From: Chthonomonadaceae bacterium
GTDB taxonomy: Bacteria; Armatimonadota; Fimbriimonadia; Fimbriimonadales; Fimbriimonadaceae
Direction of reading: 5' to 3'
DNA: 64,000 bases
Assembly: GCA_015709495.1 (NCBI GenBank)
Contig: CP054189.1
Span: forward strand, 2,480,001 to 2,544,000
The translations under genes and the position numbers were made by a program. The notes under the pieces are model-generated. The model worked only from the letters and a program-made list of their open reading frames with translations, did not search any database and had not been told where the DNA came from. Below are positions 58,051 to 64,000 of the stretch, piece after piece. Positions within the stretch are counted from its first letter, which is position 1. Every line of letters begins with the position of its first letter.

Positions 58051-59769
58051 CTAATTGAGTGTCGTGCTGCGAACCCGGAAGTCGTAGCTCCCTCCGCTGA
58101 CGTCCGCTCCGAAGACTTGGACCGCAAGACTGTCGTTCGCCGCGATCCGATAAGGGATGAATTGTGCCGGCAGGATCAACTCGGCAACCCTGACGCCGGT
58201 CGACCGCCGAAACGCCGTCAGCGTATGAACGCTGTTGACGAACGACAAGGTGAAGAGGAAGTCGTCGGTCGCTGCGATGCCGGTGATTTCACCTGAGACC
58301 GTCGGCTGTACGAGGAACGAGACGGCAGCGAGCGGACTGGACCCTGAAAGATCGCCAGCAACCACGGAACTCGTGAATCCCGAAGTCGCCTGCCCTCCGA
58401 AATAGGCCATTCGATCGTTGGCGACGGCCATCCAGATCGTATTCGCGGTGTAGCCGGCCAGGAGCGCGGACGCATCCCAAGTGGACGCCGTATTCAGGTT
58501 CGTCGTATTGAAGTTCCGAACCTCGCCCGTGGGCTGGTGGAGACCGAAGAGCTCCTCGGTTCCTGAGACATCGATCAACGCGATCGGCCCTTGGAACGCG
58601 CTCGATGTCGCAACGGAAGTGAAGTTGCCGCTGGCCTCGTTGAACCTCTTGATGATCGAGGCGGCGTTCCCTACGCTTCCGCCAGTAATCTCCTTGTCTT
58701 GATCCACGACGTAGGCATCCCCATCTCCCCGGAAAGCAAGCGAGAAAGCCGTCCGCAGGTCATCGGGTGTCGTGTCGGGCGTGGCCAACAGCCCCAGAGA
58801 GCGGTTCGTGTAGAGGAAATCGGGCGGCGGAGCGCCATTCACGTCGGCCCGAGCGCTGGCAATGTAGACGGTGGCGGAGCTATCGGGGTACATCGCTACA
58901 GCCCCAGAGAACCCGCCACCCGCTGCCGTGATGAGGTCGAGCGCGCGGTTCACTGGCGAACCTGACAGCGTCTGGGTTCCGAGCGATGCGCTTGGCGCGC
59001 CCAAGACTCCGAAGCTATTTGAGGTGACGGTCAGGGTTGTGGTGGTTTCGAAGTGCTCGGTACTCTCGCGGTCCGGCTTGAGCGACACCTCGATATCGCC
59101 CCCGGCTGTCGGATCAAGCATGAGAGCCGTCGCCGTCAGACCCGTGGTGGTCGAGCCGACGAGGGCGCCCGATTCCACGAACTGAATGTTCGGCGATAAG
59201 GAACGCCACCGGACGCTGGTGTCCCGAACCATCACGAGGCTGCCGCCGGAGTTGCGGGCGTTGAAGGTCAGAGTACGCGTGTCTCCTGCCGCTACCGCGA
59301 CTCCTCCCCCGACGATCTCAACCGAATCGATCGTGCTGAGAAGCTCGATCTCGAAGTTCGTCGTGTTCCCGCTCGTAATATCGAAGTCGGCGACGACGCC
59401 TGCAACGGCGACCGGGTTGGCGCCCGCGTCGGCGGTCGAGAACGCTTCGGCCGTAGCTCGATAGCGCCCAACAGGAAGGTTGTTGAACGTCACGTTCTCC
59501 GTAGCGGGCGTACCCGGTGTGGGTCGGTTGACCTGGATCGTGTTATCGTAGACCGGCAAGCCGTTGCCCGTGTTGACGGCGACGGAAGTCACGGTCACGT
59601 CGATTCGGTCAGCACCGTCTGGGATGATCCGCCCCAGGTCAGGCCAGGTGATCGAAATCACCGCGCGCCCCTGGGCGCCGCTCCCGAGGTCCGAGAGACC
59701 GGCTCCTCCACACCCCCAGACCAGCGCGAGCACGGCGATCAGACCGAGTAGTTGGTTGATTCTCTTCAT
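58051..59769 (-). CDS. Large lipoprotein with Ig-like and propeller-like parts
   Basis: A 572-residue protein with lipoprotein signal LIAVLALVWGCGG (Cys 20). The first 250 residues are Ig-like beta modules (ITWPDLGRIIPDGADRIDVTVTSVAVN). The rest is rich in Gly/Ser/Thr with short strand motifs such as FAFRGDGDAYVVD-like and VANDRMAYFGGQ, which could be beta-propeller blades. No enzymatic residues were identified. It is the middle gene of a minus-strand trio with the Ig-like lipoprotein upstream and the barrel-like protein downstream. Confidence 0.75.
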   Translation of the reverse strand: MKRINQLLGLIAVLALVWGCGGAGLSDLGSGAQGRAVISITWPDLGRIIPDGADRIDVTVTSVAVNTGNGLPVYDNTIQVNRPTPGTPATENVTFNNLPVGRYRATAEAFSTADAGANPVAVAGVVADFDITSGNTTNFEIELLSTIDSVEIVGGGVAVAAGDTRTLTFNARNSGGSLVMVRDTSVRWRSLSPNIQFVESGALVGSTTTGLTATALMLDPTAGGDIEVSLKPDRESTEHFETTTTLTVTSNSFGVLGAPSASLGTQTLSGSPVNRALDLITAAGGGFSGAVAMYPDSSATVYIASARADVNGAPPPDFLYTNRSLGLLATPDTTPDDLRTAFSLAFRGDGDAYVVDQDKEITGGSVGNAASIIKRFNEASGNFTSVATSSAFQGPIALIDVSGTEELFGLHQPTGEVRNFNTTNLNTASTWDASALLAGYTANTIWMAVANDRMAYFGGQATSGFTSSVVAGDLSGSSPLAAVSFLVQPTVSGEITGIAATDDFLFTLSFVNSVHTLTAFRRSTGVRVAELILPAQFIPYRIAANDSLAVQVFGADVSGGSYDFRVRSTTLN

Positions 59770-59805
59770 GGCATTTTGCTCCGTTCTTGCTCCGCTGGAA
59801 CGCGG

Positions 59806-61752
59806 CTATTTGATGACCCCTCCGCCTGTTCCTGTGCCGTTCGAGACTGTGATCGTCACCATCGCGAACTTCGTGGGGTCGGCGACGCTGCGAGCGATCA
59901 GTACCGCAGAGCCTTGCGAGCCGCCTGAGTCGTACCGGACCAGGTTGCCGATAACCGTGATGGCGCCGACGCCCGATTGCTTGGTCCAGGTCACGCTCGT
60001 GTCGCCGAAGCTCGCGGGGACCGCGGCTACGAACGACCGCCTGGAGTTCGTGGGCATCATGATGTTGAGTGCAGGCGTGTACTTCGAGGGATCGAGCTGG
60101 TCGATCTCCTCGGCCACCGTTACACCGCCCGGAGCGACGATGTAGACCTGCGAGGTTCCGGTCTTGCCGGGGATCGCTGTGCTTGTGGCGGTAACGGTGA
60201 ACGGCCCGCCAGGAGTCGTCGGAGCGGTAAACACACCGCCTCCCGTGATCGAGCCCACTGCGCTCGACCACGTAACGGCGTCGGGCGGATCGGGGAGCGC
60301 ACTGCTCGTAACCGTCGCCGTGAAGGTCAGCTCGCCGCCTATCACAACGGACGCCACGGTCGGCAGAACGTTCACAAAGACCTCGGAAACGGCGACGTTG
60401 AACGACCCCACGGTTCCGGGTAGCCCTGCCGGCGTTGCCTGGACGGTGTATTGTCCTGCCGTCGCGGGCGCGGTGTAAGTCTCGGTATTGGAGTTCGGGT
60501 TGTCAGTAACCGTTCCGTTCGCCGCGCCGCCCACGACCGACCAAGTCCAGTCGGTGGGCTGAGGAACGACCGGCGAACCGGCCCCATCGAGGAGCGTCGC
60601 GGTAAGTTGCAGGGTGCCGCCTGCGGAGATCAGCGAGACGCTACCCGCGGAAGTGATCTGTACGGTCGAATTCTTAACGATGAACCGCAAGGTCTTCGAG
60701 ACAACAGGCAGTCCCGCGCCACCTGACGTTACGGTCGTGTCGAATGAGCCTTGCGTCGCGGGCGCGGTGTAGGTAACCGGCCCCGAGGACGGTGAGCCCG
60801 TGTAGGTGCCCTCACCTGCATTGGCCACGTAAGTGAACGTCACGGTCTCGTTGCTTTCGCTGGTGTTTTCCTTCAGTAGGTCGCCGTTGGAATCCCGCAA
60901 TTCGGCCTGAACCTGAACGGCCTCGCCTTGTTGCAGCGACACGCCCGCGTCGGCTCCGGCCGGTTGCGTGAACTGAATGGTGACGCCGATTAGCGTAACC
61001 CGGAACGTCGAAGACACAACGACTCCGGCGTTGGCGCCTGTTCCCGTGAACGTAGCGGTGATCGTGGCCGTGCGAGTTGCCGGGTTGAACACGTTCGGAG
61101 CCACGTAGACACCTGAAAACGGCGGACTGATCCCTGGCTCCATTGAACCGTTCCCACCAGCCACCGTGAAGGACATCGAACCGTCGGCCAGTCCGAGATC
61201 CGTTCCCGCAGGATTCGCCGGGTCGAACCGCTTTACGGTCGCCTTCAGGAGGACTTTGCGAGTGATCGGCAAACCGTTGCTCAGATCGACCGGAAGTGCG
61301 TCGCTGTAGGGCCGGAAGCTGGCAAGGACTACGGCGATTTCGCTGACGATGATCTCGTATAGGGAGACCACCGACGCATCCTCGGCCCATGTCGCTTGGA
61401 ACCGGAACTTGCCGAATCGGTCGGTGGGCGCCGTCCAAGTGAAGTCGGTCTGCCCGCTCGAAACCGCGATCGACCCGATCTTGACTCCGAGAGGATCGAA
61501 AACCTCGATCCCCTTGGTGCTGTCGAGGTCAGTCTTATTCGTACCCGTAACGAGAATTCGAAACTTGAGTACTTGGCCAGGAAGAATCTGATCGCCCTGA
61601 ATGGGTTGGTCCGTAGCCGGGTCGAGGCGGATGAAGGTAATCAGGATTTCCGGCCGGAATAGCCGACCCGAACTCCCCAACAGGCCACAACCCGTCAAGC
61701 CCGCCATGAGAGCGGCAAGCACCAGCGCAACAAGGATCTGCAGCGTACGCAC
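59806..61752 (-). CDS. Lipoprotein with tandem Ig-like (BIg2-type) repeats
   Basis: A 648-residue protein with a lipoprotein signal ending LTGC. Several repeats of about 90 residues follow, with the hallmark TYTAPATxGxxxVxxT (for example VTYTAPATQGSFDTTVTSGG and ETYTAPATAGQYTVQATPAG) and VTWSSAVGSITGGGVFTAP, typical of bacterial Ig-like group 2 folds. The last repeat (VTWTKQSGVGAITVIGN...AVLIARSVADPTKFAMVTITVS) closely matches a repeat in the neighbouring caspase protein. GTG 61752 is preferred to ATG 61776 because GGGGGGA sits just before it and the signal then starts properly. A strong promoter lies upstream. Confidence 0.8.
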   Translation of the reverse strand: MRTLQILVALVLAALMAGLTGCGLLGSSGRLFRPEILITFIRLDPATDQPIQGDQILPGQVLKFRILVTGTNKTDLDSTKGIEVFDPLGVKIGSIAVSSGQTDFTWTAPTDRFGKFRFQATWAEDASVVSLYEIIVSEIAVVLASFRPYSDALPVDLSNGLPITRKVLLKATVKRFDPANPAGTDLGLADGSMSFTVAGGNGSMEPGISPPFSGVYVAPNVFNPATRTATITATFTGTGANAGVVVSSTFRVTLIGVTIQFTQPAGADAGVSLQQGEAVQVQAELRDSNGDLLKENTSESNETVTFTYVANAGEGTYTGSPSSGPVTYTAPATQGSFDTTVTSGGAGLPVVSKTLRFIVKNSTVQITSAGSVSLISAGGTLQLTATLLDGAGSPVVPQPTDWTWSVVGGAANGTVTDNPNSNTETYTAPATAGQYTVQATPAGLPGTVGSFNVAVSEVFVNVLPTVASVVIGGELTFTATVTSSALPDPPDAVTWSSAVGSITGGGVFTAPTTPGGPFTVTATSTAIPGKTGTSQVYIVAPGGVTVAEEIDQLDPSKYTPALNIMMPTNSRRSFVAAVPASFGDTSVTWTKQSGVGAITVIGNLVRYDSGGSQGSAVLIARSVADPTKFAMVTITVSNGTGTGGGVIK

Positions 61753-61817
61753 GATATCCCCCCGATAAGTCCTCATAAGGCGAGCCTATCCGGCCCACGT
61801 GAAGATCAACTGTCGCG

Positions 61818-61846
61818 ATTCTATCATTGTTGCCGGGGCGTGTCAA
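61818..61846 (-). promoter_or_regulatory. Near-consensus sigma-70 promoter for the lipoprotein trio
   Basis: On the minus strand TTGACA (61846-61841), a 17-base spacer, and TAGAAT (61823-61818). It lies 66 bases before the GTG at 61752, in the gap after the caspase gene, so that gene and the trio are separate transcription units. Confidence 0.85.
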
Positions 61847-61917
61847 GGAGTACTGCTTAGAAACCTCTAGACGAACTCGAAAAAAGTCGAGATCGCCGGA
61901 GCCAGGGCGCAGATCGA

Positions 61918-64000
61918 CTACTTCGCACGAGAAGATTCGAGGACAGAAATCCCCCACTTGTAGGAGACCTCCACACGGAGGGCCCGCGCGAGAACGGTGG
62001 CATACTGGGCCAAAGTGACTCGCTTCGCTTCGGCTTCAAGGAAGTCCATCATCGGCGTTTGCCTCGATTCGGCCTCGATCACTTCGCGAGGCAAGAAGCC
62101 CTTGATGTTGTCTGTCAAGTCATTGAAGACTCTTGCAAGCGTGACGATGGGGCTTCGAGGAACATCGCGCGAGAACGGACGTTTGGATTCAAGCCCTGCT
62201 CCATAACCTGCGATGGACTCCGAGACCATGTACGAGAACACGCCCATCTGGAGGTCCGGGTTCTCGTAGGAAAGCTGGCCCGAGTTGCAGGAGAGGATTT
62301 GCGCGACGCTAAACGAGCCGATTGCCGTCTGCGAACCATTGAGCACGGCAGCATCTTCTTTGGCTGCCCCCCCTGACCTGCAAGCGTCCGCAAACAAGAT
62401 GCGCGATTTGCCGCGAAGAGTTCTCATCTCCTGAAGCACCGTGGTCCAGGGAACGGCCGTCTTCAGGCTGTCTGCTCCACCGATGCCCTCGTTGTAATCG
62501 TAAGGCAGAAACACAAAGACGTTTTGGTTGCCAGCCGTCTTCTCGAGGCTCGGGACGGCCTTTCCGTGACCCGACATGTGTACAACGATCACATCGCTAT
62601 CTGTTGCGCGAGTTCGAAGTTCCACAAAGGCGTTGAGGATATTTTCCCGAGTAGCCTCCTCGTTGGTGAGCTTCGTGACGAACACCTTGTCATAAAGGGA
62701 CCCGCCCTCTTGCGCCTTGAAGACTTCAGCGATCCTCTCGGCGTCACGGTCAGCGAACCTCAGGGTGTCGAACAGAGGTTCCTTATATCGACCCACGCCG
62801 ACGGTCAGCAGGTAGAGGTTCGGGCGCTTTTCAGGCTCGACCACGGGTGTGTCGGCCTTCAGGTCAACGATCAAGCGATCGCCCATGACGTAGGTTCCAG
62901 CCGAACCGATGTGGCGCACCACGAATACGACCTTGTTCTTGCCTTCGAATACCTTGATCGGAACTTCGACCGTCGCTGATTGAAAACCTGTGCGAGGAGC
63001 GCCGGAATACGTTTGAAGGTCTTTGGAACCCTCATCGGGCACCGAAACAACTTCTGGGATTAGCTCCAGCGTATCCAAATGGGCGCTTTCGACTTGGAGG
63101 ACGAACTTGACATCGTGGGTTTTGACGACGGGCAGCTTCGTCTTGGGGTCGATTTCGGGCTGCGGTTCGATCCTGAGCAGTTTGACGGACGGCGGGGGAT
63201 CTTCTACCTGGACCTTCTCAATCTCCTTGATAGGCTCAGGTTTGGCAGGCGGCGGCGGAGGCGGGCTCACCTCGATCCGGATCGTTGCGATCTTTCCTGA
63301 GTATGCGCCGCTCCGAACGACGATTTGCACCTCTCCGGCTTTGTCAGGGGCTTCGAAGTCCGCGCTGTCGCCTCGGGAGCGTAGCGTTCCTCCTCCTTCC
63401 GATTTCGTCCAACTCACATCGCGGCTGCGAAAGTCCGCAGGGACGAAGGCCTGAAACGACACCTTGTCCTTCGTGCGGAGGTGCAAAACGAGCGCGTTGG
63501 CACGTTTGTCTTTCTGGTTAGCCTGCGCTCGCTCGGCGACGAGAATGTCTCCCGATGGAACTGGCTCAGGCGATACCGCGATGGTGACGACCGCCTTGCG
63601 AGAGGGGTCCGCCACGCTCGTCGCTATGAGCACCGCTTCCCCCGGAGTCGGTCCCGCCTGGAATACCACTTTGTCGCCCGAAACCGAGATCGTTCCGACT
63701 CCCGACGACTTCGTCCACTTGACCTCACGCGGCTTGTAGGCCTCAGGGATATACGCAACGAACGTCTTCGTGGAGTTCGTGATGGTCTCGGAGTTGATCG
63801 CCGTACCGCGTTTGCTCACTTCGCGCGCGTACCGCTCGTCCCCCACAAGAATCGGCGGACGAAGTTGTACGGCTCGCCGACGCTCGAACTCCTCGTCGGC
63901 TCGGTTCTTCGCTTCCGAGACGTTGCCTTCGACTCGGGCATCCATCAAGAGGGCCAGGACGTCTGGGCGGTGAAACTCGGCTCGAAAGCTCTCCAGCGCG
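61918..64000 (-). CDS. Caspase-domain protein with Ig-like repeats, 5' end beyond window
   Basis: At least 694 residues; the reading frame is open to the right edge (…FRAEFHRPDVLALLMDAR), so the ATG near 63948 is probably internal. Two Ig-like repeats come first (VKWTKSSGVGTISVSGDKVVF and VSWTKSEGGGTLRSRGDSADF). A Pro-rich spacer, a beta module, then a C-terminal caspase fold follow: catalytic His in VVHMSGHGKAVP (codon 62568-62566) and Cys in LFADACRSGGA (62382-62380). The end has a helical tail. No signal peptide is visible in this part. It differs from the other caspase protein, which has its catalytic domain first. Confidence 0.87.
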   Translation of the reverse strand, partial: ALESFRAEFHRPDVLALLMDARVEGNVSEAKNRADEEFERRRAVQLRPPILVGDERYAREVSKRGTAINSETITNSTKTFVAYIPEAYKPREVKWTKSSGVGTISVSGDKVVFQAGPTPGEAVLIATSVADPSRKAVVTIAVSPEPVPSGDILVAERAQANQKDKRANALVLHLRTKDKVSFQAFVPADFRSRDVSWTKSEGGGTLRSRGDSADFEAPDKAGEVQIVVRSGAYSGKIATIRIEVSPPPPPPAKPEPIKEIEKVQVEDPPPSVKLLRIEPQPEIDPKTKLPVVKTHDVKFVLQVESAHLDTLELIPEVVSVPDEGSKDLQTYSGAPRTGFQSATVEVPIKVFEGKNKVVFVVRHIGSAGTYVMGDRLIVDLKADTPVVEPEKRPNLYLLTVGVGRYKEPLFDTLRFADRDAERIAEVFKAQEGGSLYDKVFVTKLTNEEATRENILNAFVELRTRATDSDVIVVHMSGHGKAVPSLEKTAGNQNVFVFLPYDYNEGIGGADSLKTAVPWTTVLQEMRTLRGKSRILFADACRSGGAAKEDAAVLNGSQTAIGSFSVAQILSCNSGQLSYENPDLQMGVFSYMVSESIAGYGAGLESKRPFSRDVPRSPIVTLARVFNDLTDNIKGFLPREVIEAESRQTPMMDFLEAEAKRVTLAQYATVLARALRVEVSYKWGISVLESSRAK

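Overview
This 64 kb window is a dense, high-GC bacterial chromosome segment in which almost every base is coding. It carries housekeeping genes (rpsB-tsf-pyrH-frr-uppS, dnaN, scpAB, trmFO, ilvC, ilvE, leuB), two tRNA-Arg genes, one intact IS256-family insertion sequence, and many secreted or envelope genes. An outer-membrane-type porin ending in phenylalanine, other beta-barrel-like proteins, a PEP-CTERM protein, lipoproteins and an alpha-2-macroglobulin indicate a diderm. The gene mix suggests an Armatimonadota (Fimbriimonadia-like) organism, but that is inference from style and was not tested by phylogeny.

Layout. 1-7.6 kb: a partial aat and a methyltransferase on the minus strand, a DinB-like gene, the translation/uridylate operon ending in uppS, a secreted protein, and a small TPR gene. 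7.7-10.6 kb: tRNA-Arg(GCG), then a gene-poor repeat-rich stretch with a G-quadruplex motif, an IS256 element with a 9-bp direct repeat, and short dispersed repeats. 10.6-15 kb: a MerC-like gene with a Fur/Zur-like palindrome, then a minus-strand block ilvE, McsA-like, DUF4397 lipoprotein, ECF sigma, small partner protein, dnaN. 15-27 kb: two VanW proteins, a large membrane protein, an oxidoreductase, a half-size TauE/SafE protein and a translationally coupled set: membrane protein, alpha-2-macroglobulin, VanW. 27-36 kb: ilvC, trmFO, leuB, a kinase-like hypothetical, YjbQ, a second ECF sigma/anti-sigma pair, HD-GYP, selA.

36-39.5 kb is the most unusual operon: TatA, a hypothetical, a PqqD-like peptide-recognition domain, a miniature FtsX permease without its extracytoplasmic domain, and a LolD/MacB-type ATPase. 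40-49 kb: tRNA-Arg(UCG), porin, an M48 metalloprotease facing a caspase-TPR protein, a PAS-GGDEF protein with a structured leader, and a PEP-CTERM protein. 49-57 kb: a molybdenum hydroxylase cluster (2Fe-2S subunit, Tat-exported large subunit, XdhC, MocA-like), an amidase, rluB-like, a D,D-carboxypeptidase, scpB and scpA. 57-64 kb: a beta-barrel-like protein, two lipoproteins with Ig-like repeats, and a second caspase-domain protein that shares one of those repeats and runs off the right edge.

Recurring themes are 4-bp ATGA/GTGA start-stop overlaps inside operons and 3' overlaps between convergent genes. In one case a strong intrinsic terminator lies inside the antisense coding sequence. Start codons were chosen from Shine-Dalgarno sites, signal peptides and conserved N-termini, so several differ from the longest open frame.
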